From: an uncultured Prevotellaceae bacterium
GTDB lineage: Bacteria; Bacteroidota; Bacteroidia; Bacteroidales; Muribaculaceae
Reading direction: 5' to 3'
Length of the DNA: 64,000 nucleotides
Assembly (NCBI GenBank): GCA_900319525.1
Contig: ONOU01000002.1
Span: forward strand, 186,001-250,000
Below, piece by piece: positions 37,492-45,096 of this stretch. The first letter of the stretch is position 1. Every line of letters begins with the position of its first letter. The notes under the pieces are model-generated. The model searched no databases and had not been told where the DNA came from. It saw nothing but the letters and a program-made list of their open reading frames with translations. The translations under genes were made by a program, and so were the position numbers.

Positions 37492-38052
37492 TTAGTGTTT
37501 AAAATAGTTTATTATCTTTGGAATGGACATTAAAACACGGACTATAATGATGCCTATTAAAATCCATTCTAATATCGTTAGAATGCCGTTGGGTGGCTTC
37601 TCTTTCACCTCTTCGCTCTGCTCGCGGTACAACTGGTATCCGGCTGCTGCCAACGAGTCAATGGCGCGTTGCTGGGTCGCAATGGTCTCTTCGTAGCGTT
37701 CGCATTGCAGCTGCAGGCTGTCACACGTGGCCTCCACGACTATCACCTCCGGTTTACCTGCGGTGCCAGCCTGACGCTGCACTTTGACGTTTGCCTGACC
37801 GCTGCGACCTGTCCAGGAGGCGCCCTCAGGCGTCGATAGCAGACTGTCAGCCGCTATCATCAGTGTCACACTGCTCTCCGGAACGCTTACTGGATCCAGA
37901 CGCTTGATGCTCACGCGGGCCACGCTGTCCACCAGGCGGGTCACGTGGGCCGATGCCGCCTCGCCCGTCAGGCTTGCGCTGCTCGTCTTTCGGCTGCTCG
38001 CGCATCCTACGCAAAACAGGGCAAGAAGCACTATACTTGCAACTGTTAGCAT
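37492..38052 (-). CDS. spanin-type lysis lipoprotein with C-terminal membrane segment
   Basis: From the ATG at 38052 the protein has 186 residues. A lipoprotein signal ends in LALFCVGC and a hydrophobic segment lies near the end (GILTILEWILIGIIIVRVL). Lipid anchor at one end and membrane helix at the other is the plan of a unimolecular spanin, which fuses inner and outer membranes in the last step of lysis. An in-frame ATG at 38118 would give a longer N-terminus without benefit. About 206 bp overlap the preceding gene in another frame, as in Rz/Rz1 pairs. Confidence 0.65.
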   Translation of the reverse strand: MLTVASIVLLALFCVGCASSRKTSSASLTGEAASAHVTRLVDSVARVSIKRLDPVSVPESSVTLMIAADSLLSTPEGASWTGRSGQANVKVQRQAGTAGKPEVIVVEATCDSLQLQCERYEETIATQQRAIDSLAAAGYQLYREQSEEVKEKPPNGILTILEWILIGIIIVRVLMSIPKIINYFKH

Positions 38053-38308
38053 CGTCAATGGCCTTGCGAAGCCTGGCCATCTCGCGCTTCGTCGCGCTGA
38101 GGTCTCTTCTTGTAGCATTCAGTTCTTGCTTTAACGGTTCTACAATGTTCTCAACCAGGATACGGGTGGCCTGCTCGGTGTTGGTGATGTTCACGGTGTC
38201 GGCTTCGGCACGGGCCTTGCGGGCCTGGCTGCGCCAGGTCAGCAGGAACGTCAGCAACCCAACCAGGCCACCGCTCAATGCCATATTCAACACGTCATTC
38301 CAGTCCAT
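37847..38308 (-). CDS. membrane-anchored coiled-coil lysis protein (Rz-like)
   Basis: This 153-residue protein begins with a short periplasm-directed membrane segment (MALSGGLVGLLTFLLTW). A charged coiled coil follows, including ILVENIVEPLKQELNATRRD and LRKAIDDANSCKYSASCPVL. This form is common in Bacteroidales phages next to the endolysin. The last 50 residues, rich in Pro, Gly and Arg, lie where the lipoprotein gene is read in another frame and look like an overprinted tail. It could be an inner-membrane spanin or a holin-like protein. Confidence 0.6.
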   Translation of the reverse strand: MDWNDVLNMALSGGLVGLLTFLLTWRSQARKARAEADTVNITNTEQATRILVENIVEPLKQELNATRRDLSATKREMARLRKAIDDANSCKYSASCPVLRRMREQPKDEQRKPDGRGGIGPRDPPGGQRGPREHQASGSSKRSGEQCDTDDSG

Positions 38309-38320
38309 ATCACTTGATCA

Positions 38321-38794
38321 TTATTTCTGATTGATGCCGATTTCCTTGAGCCATTTAGGTACGTCGAAGCTTGGACATGCCTTGGCGGCAAGCTGGTTGT
38401 GGCCCACGATCTTCACCTTCGGGTGGCGGCGGTGGAACTCCAGCACATAGCGCTTCAAGGCTTCCTTCTGGGCTGCGGTTCGCGTGTCACGCGCTTTCTT
38501 CACATCGTTAGCGTCAACGCCTCCGACATACACCACATGGCGGCTCACCTGGTTGAAGCCCTTGGCGCCGTTGGTCACCTCCCAGGGATCGACCCAAGCG
38601 TCTTCGTTGTTCTTTACCAGACGCTCAACGCGACCGTCCAGGTGAATCATGTCGGTATAGCCCACCTGCTTCCAGCCTCGACCGCCCCGCGAGACGGGAG
38701 AGGTGTGCCAGCGACGGATTTCATCACTGGACACCTCCCGCCCGGCAGGAGTAGCGGTGCAATGAAGCACAAGGTATTTCAGCTCTTTACGCAT
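38321..38794 (-). CDS. N-acetylmuramoyl-L-alanine amidase endolysin
   Basis: The 157-residue single-domain Amidase_2 protein has zinc-ligand regions YLVLHCTATPAGREVSSDEI, HVVYVGGVDAN and KIVGHNQLAAKACPSFDVPKW. There is no signal peptide or cell-wall-binding domain, so it needs a holin for export. Its ATG overlaps the stop of the capsid gene, and it is followed by the membrane and spanin genes. The lysis cassette is thus placed between capsid and tail genes. Identification is firm. Confidence 0.93.
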   Translation of the reverse strand: MRKELKYLVLHCTATPAGREVSSDEIRRWHTSPVSRGGRGWKQVGYTDMIHLDGRVERLVKNNEDAWVDPWEVTNGAKGFNQVSRHVVYVGGVDANDVKKARDTRTAAQKEALKRYVLEFHRRHPKVKIVGHNQLAAKACPSFDVPKWLKEIGINQK

Positions 38795-39864
38795 TAGGCA
38801 TTAGCCTGGTATCCGCTACGCATCACAACACCGGCATCTGCCTTCTTGGGCATGCAGATGAAGTAATGGCGGAAGTTGATCTTGTTACGTTGATACTCGG
38901 GATCCTGGCTGGCCTCACTGTAGTACATCTTGGTCGACCCGGTGCACTTGAACACGCGGGGCGTGTAAAAGGCGAACGAGCACTGGAACTCACCGGCACT
39001 GGCGGTGGCAGCCACGGCCTTCTTATTGCCCGAAGTAGTGTACATCGGGTTGTTGGCGAACTCGTAGATGTCGAAGCCGAACAGGCGGCCAACAGTGCCG
39101 TCAGCGCGGTTGATGTTGTACTGCTCCTTAAACGACTGGCTCACCTCCAGCAGGTCATTCACGTGGTCCGAGCACAGCACCAGGCGGCGGTTTTGGCTAG
39201 GCACCTTCAGCTTGTCCATCGAGCGTTTCATGTTGATGATATCTTGGACTGTGATCTTCAGTCGGCCAGTATCAGCATCTCGTGCTCCGGTAGTGACAAG
39301 TACGGGAGTGGTGGCGGTATTGCTGTTCGCGCACAGGGCATGAGCAGCCTTGGCGAATTTAGCATCGTTGATGGCATTGCCGTGGCTCTCCTTCACGCGC
39401 GTCATCTTGTCATAGCTCAGGGCGTACAACTCATCGTCGGTGATGGGCGTCACTTTGCTCTGGAACTTGTCGAGGCTGATGGTCTTGTCAGTATCTTCAA
39501 GCGCCTGCAGGGGGATGGGGTACGTGGTGTTATTCACCAGCACATCGGGGTCGACACCCACGTCAACCAGGTGGATTACGTCGTTATTGGCAAGGGAAGA
39601 CGCATCGGGGATGCCGTCAAGGAATGTGGCCTCAAGACCGCGACGCAGGTACTTGATCAGCTCACCGGTCCACACCTCAACCAGGACACCCTCGCGGACT
39701 ACGCCCTCGGGTACCATATTCATCACTCCACCAACGGCGGAAATCACGTTAGCGCCAATAGCGCCGGCCATCGGGTCGATACCGACCGTATAGCCCACTG
39801 TCGCGCCCATCACGCTGTTGATTGCCAGCGAGACAAGGCCAAGAAATAACATTTTCAGTTTCAT
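38794..39864 (-). CDS. major capsid protein
   Basis: The protein has 356 residues. Its central part, SSLANNDVIHLVDVGVDPDV and NTTYPIPLQALEDTDKTISL, then FQSKVTPITDDELYALSYDK, is typical of a phage major capsid protein family common in Bacteroidales. The gene lies directly after the protease/scaffold gene. The N-terminus reads like a hydrophobic signal (KMLFLGLVSLAINSVMGA). In a capsid protein this is more likely a structural N-arm than a secretion signal. Confidence 0.85.
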   Translation of the reverse strand: MKLKMLFLGLVSLAINSVMGATVGYTVGIDPMAGAIGANVISAVGGVMNMVPEGVVREGVLVEVWTGELIKYLRRGLEATFLDGIPDASSLANNDVIHLVDVGVDPDVLVNNTTYPIPLQALEDTDKTISLDKFQSKVTPITDDELYALSYDKMTRVKESHGNAINDAKFAKAAHALCANSNTATTPVLVTTGARDADTGRLKITVQDIINMKRSMDKLKVPSQNRRLVLCSDHVNDLLEVSQSFKEQYNINRADGTVGRLFGFDIYEFANNPMYTTSGNKKAVAATASAGEFQCSFAFYTPRVFKCTGSTKMYYSEASQDPEYQRNKINFRHYFICMPKKADAGVVMRSGYQANA

Positions 39865-39890
39865 GTCTTCAATTATTATAATGGTTCAAC

Positions 39891-40343
39891 TTAATCTGTG
39901 ATCACACACTCCACGCCGTACTCGGCCTTGTACAGGCGCTTGTACTCATCGGGGTTGTTCTTGCGCAGCTCCAGGATCTTGTCCTCGGGGACATCGCTCA
40001 GCTTCTTCCAGGAGTTATCGGCGGGGGCGCCGCCCTGGTGACCGAGCACCTGGCTCAGCTTCACCTGGGGCGTCATGGCGTCGAAGGTAGCGTTCAGGCT
40101 CTCCACGCCCACCTGCTTGCCGAGCTCGACAAAATGGTCCTTCTTGTCGGCGGGGATTTTCTTCTCTGCGATGGCACCGTCAACAGCTGCTTCGATGCGA
40201 GACAACTTCAGTGCGTCATTCTCCTTGGAGAGCTCCGCACGTTCATCGGCGGCAGTCTTCAATTCATTGATCTTGGCCTTGATGGCCTCATCACTCGCGT
40301 CTGCCGGTAAACCCAGCAGCAGGGCAATCTCTTTCTTGTCCAT
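39891..40343 (-). CDS. possible internal-start scaffold protein (Mu gpZ-like)
   Basis: An in-frame ATG at 40343 (MDKKEIALLLGLPADASDEA) is preceded by the purine run AAGAAGAAAAC, which is unusually Shine-Dalgarno-like for this genome. It lies at the junction of protease and scaffold. Starting here gives a 150-residue scaffold. Mu-type phages make protease and scaffold as nested products, so the same is likely here. Confidence 0.5.
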   Translation of the reverse strand: MDKKEIALLLGLPADASDEAIKAKINELKTAADERAELSKENDALKLSRIEAAVDGAIAEKKIPADKKDHFVELGKQVGVESLNATFDAMTPQVKLSQVLGHQGGAPADNSWKKLSDVPEDKILELRKNNPDEYKRLYKAEYGVECVITD

Positions 40344-40835
40344 GTTTTCTTCTTGATTTTTATGTTGGTTTAACTTCGGCAGGGGGCTCTCGCCGTCCTT
40401 GCCCATCTCTAATCGTTGGCCGTCTTTCATCAGCACGATAGCGTCATCGTTGGCGCCGATGTCAACAAGGCTTACCTCAAACAGTTTGCTCCTGATGACG
40501 GTCGGGCACGTCTGACCCTCAACGAGGTATTTCTTGTCCTCGCTCAGCTCGAGCACGTCGATGCCTACACTCACCATCTTCAGGCTGCCGAACTCCCACT
40601 GCTTTTTGCAGCGCACGCTCAACTCGGTTGCCTCGTCAAACATCAGCTCGCCGGTCACCTCGTCACCCTCGACCTTCAGGTCTTTCACACAGCCGATCAC
40701 ATCGCCGCGCTGGTGCATGTAAAGCAGCACGGGATTGCGCTCATACTGCGACACGTCCATGCCTGAGGTCAGCACCCTCGTTCCGTAACTGTTCAGACGC
40801 TCGTTGGTAATTCTTACTCTATTGTTTTTCGACAT
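39891..40835 (-). CDS. prohead protease fused to scaffold (Mu gpI-like)
   Basis: From the ATG at 40835 the protein has 314 residues. The N-terminal protease has a His in VLLYMHQRGDVIG and a Ser in LFEVSLVDIGAND, as in capsid-maturation proteases. The C-terminal half is a charged helical scaffold (ADERAELSKENDALKLSRIE). An upstream in-frame ATG at 40889 lies in the promoter and palindrome region and is unlikely. An internal ATG at 40343 could yield the scaffold alone, as with Mu genes I and Z. It is the first gene of the leftward late operon. Confidence 0.82.
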   Translation of the reverse strand: MSKNNRVRITNERLNSYGTRVLTSGMDVSQYERNPVLLYMHQRGDVIGCVKDLKVEGDEVTGELMFDEATELSVRCKKQWEFGSLKMVSVGIDVLELSEDKKYLVEGQTCPTVIRSKLFEVSLVDIGANDDAIVLMKDGQRLEMGKDGESPLPKLNQHKNQEENMDKKEIALLLGLPADASDEAIKAKINELKTAADERAELSKENDALKLSRIEAAVDGAIAEKKIPADKKDHFVELGKQVGVESLNATFDAMTPQVKLSQVLGHQGGAPADNSWKKLSDVPEDKILELRKNNPDEYKRLYKAEYGVECVITD

Positions 40836-40852
40836 TGTTTTGTGGTTTCTAT

Positions 40853-40871
40853 GTCGCGATTGCATCGCGAC
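40853..40871. promoter_or_regulatory. palindrome in the leftward late leader
   Basis: GTCGCGAT and ATCGCGAC flank a 3-base spacer as a perfect inverted repeat, 18 bases before the protease start codon. It may be an operator or an RNA hairpin that affects translation. Confidence 0.5.
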
Positions 40872-40891
40872 TGTATGATTAAAAAGCACCG

Positions 40892-40922
40892 CAAATTTGC
40901 GCCTTTCAACCCATCTTCACAA
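40892..40922 (-). promoter_or_regulatory. leftward late promoter candidate
   Basis: Read leftward, TTG and CAAATTTG are separated by 20 bases. The box departs from TANNTTTG only in the first base. Transcription would begin near 40885 and enter the protease-capsid-tail genes. Confidence 0.4.
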
Positions 40923-40970
40923 ATAACTGTGAAACCCCTGCACACTTCCGTGCAACCACTGCACGCTTCT

Positions 40971-41001
40971 TTGTCACGCTCACGTTTTTCGGCCAACTTT
41001 G
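40971..41001 (+). promoter_or_regulatory. rightward late promoter candidate
   Basis: TTG at 40971 and CAACTTTG at 40994-41001 are 20 bases apart. The deviation from consensus is the same as in the divergent leftward promoter, which suggests a shared activator. It would drive the terminase-portal-MuF genes. Confidence 0.4.
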
Positions 41002-41033
41002 CACCACTATTCACATTTTATTTTTTGCAAAAA

Positions 41034-41507
41034 ATGAAGAAATCAGATTTAGAAAACAAGAAATCACTCGGACGTTCCCTATACCTATCCGGTATGGAAC
41101 TGACCGAGATTGCAGAAAGGCTCGCCATCAGCCGCCAGACCATATCAAAATGGGCGAACACCGACGGGTGGAAAGAGGCGCGTGCCGCCAAGAACATTAC
41201 CCGACAGGAACTCGTCAACAAGTTGCTGCTTACCATCGACCGGCTCATCACTTCGGTGAACGAGTCAGAGGATCCGACGCTCATCGCTGGCCTGGGCGAC
41301 CGTCTGGCTAAACTTTCGGCAGTCATTGAGAAGCTCGACAAGAAGGCCAACGTGGTCGATGCCATTGAGGTGTTTATGGCCTTCAACCGCTGGATCCAGG
41401 ACAAGGCTTCCAACGATCCGGAGATCACACCGGCGCTGATCAAGGCGATCAACAAGTACCAGAACGAGTTCCTCATGGAGAAGATGTCTCCCAATTCTGA
41501 GCTCTGA
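41034..41507 (+). CDS. terminase small subunit (HTH protein)
   Basis: I start at the ATG at 41034 (MKKSDLENKKSLGRSLYLSG), giving 157 residues. Upstream in-frame codons run through promoter DNA. The N-terminal helix-turn-helix is clear (LTEIAERLAISRQTISKWAN), followed by a helical oligomerisation part. It is 2 bases before the large terminase gene. It would bind the phage packaging site and recruit the large subunit. Confidence 0.88.
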   Translation: MKKSDLENKKSLGRSLYLSGMELTEIAERLAISRQTISKWANTDGWKEARAAKNITRQELVNKLLLTIDRLITSVNESEDPTLIAGLGDRLAKLSAVIEKLDKKANVVDAIEVFMAFNRWIQDKASNDPEITPALIKAINKYQNEFLMEKMSPNSEL

Positions 41508-41509
41508 TC

Positions 41510-43066
41510 ATGCCCGCATTACCCTCAAAATATCGGGAGCTGTGGGAGGCGCACTGCCGGGAAATCCAGAGCATGACCGACACGGCAAGCCTGGTGCGCG
41601 AGAACGCGACGCAGCGGGACCAGCGCATCAAGAAGCTGCAGCGGGACTATGCCGCGTTCTGTGAATACTACTTCCCCCATTTCCTTAACCTGCGTGACAA
41701 GGCCACCGGCAAGGTGATACGCACAGTACACAATGCGCCGTTCCACAATGCCGCAGCTATGAAGGTGAAGAGCACGCCCAACCTTAAAGCGGTCTTCATG
41801 TGGCCACGTGGTCATGCCAAATCCACACACTTCGACATCTTCATGCCGCTATGGCTCATGTTCCAGCCTGAACGGCTCATCAACTTCATGGTGGTAGTCG
41901 GCAAGTCAGAGGACAGTGCCGATCGTCTCCTGGGTGACATCCAAGCAGAGCTCCAGTACAACAAGCGCATCGTCGCCGATTTCGGCGAACAGATGTCGCT
42001 CGGCAACTGGATGGAAGGTGAGTTCACCACAAGAAATGGCGTGAAGTTCCTGGCTGTGGGCAGGGGGCAGTCGCCGCGTGGTCTGCGTGAACGTGAAGCA
42101 CGACCCGACTACATTGTTATCGATGACCTCGATGACGACGAGCTCTGCCGTAATGAGCGGCGCGTCCGGGAACTCACCGATTGGGTCAAGGAGGCATTGT
42201 TCGGTGCCCTGGATGTGGGACGTGGCCGCTTCATCATGGTGGGCAACCTCATCAGCAAGAACTCGGTACTGGCCAACATAGCTGCCACCCGTGGGGTCCA
42301 TGTCTCTAAGATCTGCGCGGTGGATGACAAGGGCAATCCGGTATGGAAAGAGAAATGGACCAAACAGGAGGCTCAGGAGTATGCCGACTTCGTGGGCTAC
42401 CGGGCCTGGCAAAAGGAGATGATGCACAACCCCATCAACGAGGGAGCCATCTTCAAGCATGAGTGGATAAGATATAAAAAGGTGCTGCCGCTGCGCAAGT
42501 ATGAGCAGCTCATCTGCTACACCGACCCGTCTTTCAAATCGACTACGGCCAACGACTACAAGGCCTGCAGACTCTGGGGCAAGCACGGCAATGAGCTGCA
42601 CTTGATAGACTGCTATGTCCGCCAGGACACGGTGTCGGGTATGGTGCGATGGCTCTACAACCTCTATGAGCGCCTCAGCGAGGCAGACGTGGCAGCATCA
42701 TTCTACATGGAGGCGAACTTCATGCAGGACATCATCCTCGACGAGTTCACCACCGAGGGAGAACTGAGAGGATACCAACTGCCCATTATGCCGGACACAC
42801 GCAAGAAGCCGGAAAAGATCCAGCGCATCGAAGCGGTAAGCCCGTTGTGGGAACGCGGCTTCGTGTTCTATAACGAGGCGCTCAAGGATAGCCCGGACAT
42901 GCAGGTGGGCATTGAACAGACACTTGCGCTGGAACGTGGCAGCCATGTCCATGACGATGCGCCTGACGCTGACGAGGGCGCCATCTGGTTCCTCCAGCGC
43001 AATACGAGACAAGCAAATTTCAAACCCAGGTTCGGCAGACGCCCGACCTCAAAAAACCAATGGTAA
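41510..43066 (+). CDS. terminase large subunit (Mu gp28-like)
   Basis: The protein has 518 residues with a Walker A-like WPRGHAKST at about 99-107, Walker B YIVIDDLDDDE near 202-212, and nuclease acidic residues in ICYTDPSFKS, FYMEANF and DDAPDADEGAIW. It would pump DNA into the prohead and cut it. Mu-like phages package by headful starting from integrated copies. The stop codon overlaps the next ATG as TAATG. Confidence 0.93.
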   Translation: MPALPSKYRELWEAHCREIQSMTDTASLVRENATQRDQRIKKLQRDYAAFCEYYFPHFLNLRDKATGKVIRTVHNAPFHNAAAMKVKSTPNLKAVFMWPRGHAKSTHFDIFMPLWLMFQPERLINFMVVVGKSEDSADRLLGDIQAELQYNKRIVADFGEQMSLGNWMEGEFTTRNGVKFLAVGRGQSPRGLREREARPDYIVIDDLDDDELCRNERRVRELTDWVKEALFGALDVGRGRFIMVGNLISKNSVLANIAATRGVHVSKICAVDDKGNPVWKEKWTKQEAQEYADFVGYRAWQKEMMHNPINEGAIFKHEWIRYKKVLPLRKYEQLICYTDPSFKSTTANDYKACRLWGKHGNELHLIDCYVRQDTVSGMVRWLYNLYERLSEADVAASFYMEANFMQDIILDEFTTEGELRGYQLPIMPDTRKKPEKIQRIEAVSPLWERGFVFYNEALKDSPDMQVGIEQTLALERGSHVHDDAPDADEGAIWFLQRNTRQANFKPRFGRRPTSKNQW

Positions 43067-43287
43067 TGATCAAGAAACTGTTTTTCTCCTTCCGTTACAA
43101 GAGGGCCGTCAAGAAAGCCAACAGGCTCGCCCAGGAAACAGGACTTAAATACTATGTAATTGCCCTCAACGGGTCCATTCATGTGGTGCCCAAGCAGGTC
43201 ATCAAGCAGCTCATCCGGCAGCACCGCTTCCGCAAGGGCACAAAATTGGCCGACATCGAGAAACTCGCTTTACACATCACCAAATAA
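43066..43287 (+). CDS. small basic phage protein
   Basis: Start at 43066 (MIKKLFFSFRYKRAVKKANR), overlapping the terminase stop as TAATG. The 73-residue protein is very basic and helical and includes YYVIALNGSIHVVPKQVIKQ. It lies between terminase and the gp36-like gene. I do not recognise the family. A head-module role is inferred from position. Confidence 0.75.
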   Translation: MIKKLFFSFRYKRAVKKANRLAQETGLKYYVIALNGSIHVVPKQVIKQLIRQHRFRKGTKLADIEKLALHITK

Positions 43288-43296
43288 CGATACGCT

Positions 43297-43716
43297 ATGT
43301 TTATCAACGACGAGGATTACAGTGTTGTCATTGGTGAGCAGGCCTTGAAGGTCATTTCACAGATCAGCGACGACAACCGGGCGAATGCCGAGGAAGAGGC
43401 CATCGAGGAAATATCCTCTTACCTCCGTCCAAAATACGACACCGAGGCGCTGTTCAGTGCCGAGGGCAATGAGCGCAACAAACTCATTGTCATGTACACC
43501 TGCGACATCGCACTTTACCACATGGCGGCCTCATTGCCCCAAAAGATGGGTACCGAGATCCGCAAGGAACGATACGACCGCGCCATCAAATGGCTAGAAG
43601 GGGTGCAGGCCGGCAAGAACGTGCCTGACCTTCCTGTCTCTACCGACGAGGAAGGCAACCCGGTCGGCTTCCCCATGGTTTACGGCTGCCAAAAGAAATT
43701 GAGACACAACTGGTAA
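43297..43716 (+). CDS. DUF1320 / Mu gp36-like head protein
   Basis: The protein has 139 residues with the pattern of this family: acidic helical start (FINDEDYSVVIGEQALKVIS), EEISSYLRPKYDTEALF, CDIALYHMAA and RYDRAIKWLEGVQAG. In Mu and relatives gp36 is a head-completion or connector protein encoded close to the portal. It is 10 bases from the portal gene. Confidence in the family is good. The exact role is not known to me. Confidence 0.85.
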   Translation: MFINDEDYSVVIGEQALKVISQISDDNRANAEEEAIEEISSYLRPKYDTEALFSAEGNERNKLIVMYTCDIALYHMAASLPQKMGTEIRKERYDRAIKWLEGVQAGKNVPDLPVSTDEEGNPVGFPMVYGCQKKLRHNW

Positions 43717-43726
43717 TTGACACATC

Positions 43727-45052
43727 ATGAGCAAGAAAAAGAATACCGATAAACAGGTGCTCGAGACGCCTTTCGGCACCTTCAGTCTCGCCAAGAAAGA
43801 CGTGGCCAGGTTCAAGAAAACGGTCATGCAGCTGCAGCGCACCACCGACTCGCTCACCAGACGCGACATCGGCGACTGGCGCACCGCTTGGCAGATGGCC
43901 ATCAACGTGGACTACCCCAACCGACAACCCCTCTATGACATCTACCGCGATGTCGCTGTTGATCTACACCTCTCCGGATGTATCCAGCAGCGCGAGGGCT
44001 TTGTCATGGCGCGATCGTTTAAGCTGGTCAACGAGAGCGGCGACGAGGATGAAGGTGCTCTGGACCTCTTCGACGCTGCCTGGTTCAAAGATCTGATCAA
44101 ACTCGCACTCGACGCGAACTATTGGGGGCACTCGCTCATCGAGCTGGGTGATATCATCACTGCCGGCGACGGCAAACTCGCATACAACGGGGTCAAACTG
44201 ATTCCGCGCAAACACGTCATTCCGGAATACGGGCGCGTCATCACCGACCTTGGGCAGGACTGGACAACTGGCATCGACTATCGGCAACCGCCGTTCAGCG
44301 ACTGGCTCATCGAGGTGGGACGGCCCGATAACCTGGGACTGTTCCTCAAGGCGGCCACACAGACCATCCCCAAGAAAAATGCGCTGGCCTTCTGGGACAC
44401 TTTTGCCGAGATCTTCGGGATGCCCATGCGCATCGCCAGGACTACAACTCGAGACGATAAAGAGATGAAGCGCATGGAGAAGATGATGGCCGACATGGGT
44501 ACCGAGGGCTGGGGCATTTTCCAACAGGGTACCGAGATTGAGGTGGTAGAGTCTTCACGCGGTGATGCCTTCAACGTCTATGACCGGCGCATCGAGAGGG
44601 CCAACAGTGAACTCTCTAAGCTCATCATTGGCCAGACCATGACCATCGAGGACGGCAGCTCGCTCAGCCAGTCCGAGACACACCTGGAGGTATTCGAGAA
44701 CATCATCGAGGCTGACTGCGACAGCATACGCGACATCGTTAACGACCAGCTCATCCCGCGCATGATCCGCCACGGTTTCCCGCTCAAGGGGCTGCGCTTC
44801 GACTGGGACTACTCGGTGGACTATTCACCCGAGCAGCAGGTGAACTATGAGACCATGGTGCTCAATAACTATGAGGTGGACCCGTCCTATTTCGAGGATA
44901 AATACGGTATGCCAGTTGGTGAGCGCCGCAATAATGCCACTAATCCGCCCACAGAACCGACCCAGGATGATGAAGAGGGCAAAGGTGAGGAAACACCCAC
45001 TGGAGAGCAAAACGGCCAGCAGGAGGCGACTGTGCGCCCTTTTTTCGACTGA
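43727..45052 (+). CDS. portal protein (DUF935, Mu gp29-like)
   Basis: The protein has 441 residues. Recognised blocks are DIYRDVAVDLHLSGCIQQRE, FAEIFGMPMRIARTTTRD, ERANSELSKLIIGQTMTIED and VNDQLIPRMIRHGFPLKGLR, all typical of DUF935 portals. It forms the dodecameric vertex for DNA passage. Its acidic C-terminus (EPTQDDEEGKGEE) is normal. Its stop codon TGA overlaps the CTG that may start the MuF gene. Confidence 0.93.
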   Translation: MSKKKNTDKQVLETPFGTFSLAKKDVARFKKTVMQLQRTTDSLTRRDIGDWRTAWQMAINVDYPNRQPLYDIYRDVAVDLHLSGCIQQREGFVMARSFKLVNESGDEDEGALDLFDAAWFKDLIKLALDANYWGHSLIELGDIITAGDGKLAYNGVKLIPRKHVIPEYGRVITDLGQDWTTGIDYRQPPFSDWLIEVGRPDNLGLFLKAATQTIPKKNALAFWDTFAEIFGMPMRIARTTTRDDKEMKRMEKMMADMGTEGWGIFQQGTEIEVVESSRGDAFNVYDRRIERANSELSKLIIGQTMTIEDGSSLSQSETHLEVFENIIEADCDSIRDIVNDQLIPRMIRHGFPLKGLRFDWDYSVDYSPEQQVNYETMVLNNYEVDPSYFEDKYGMPVGERRNNATNPPTEPTQDDEEGKGEETPTGEQNGQQEATVRPFFD

Positions 45053-45096
45053 GCCCCGTTGACTACGCGGGGCTGCACCAGCGTTACGCCGAGATA

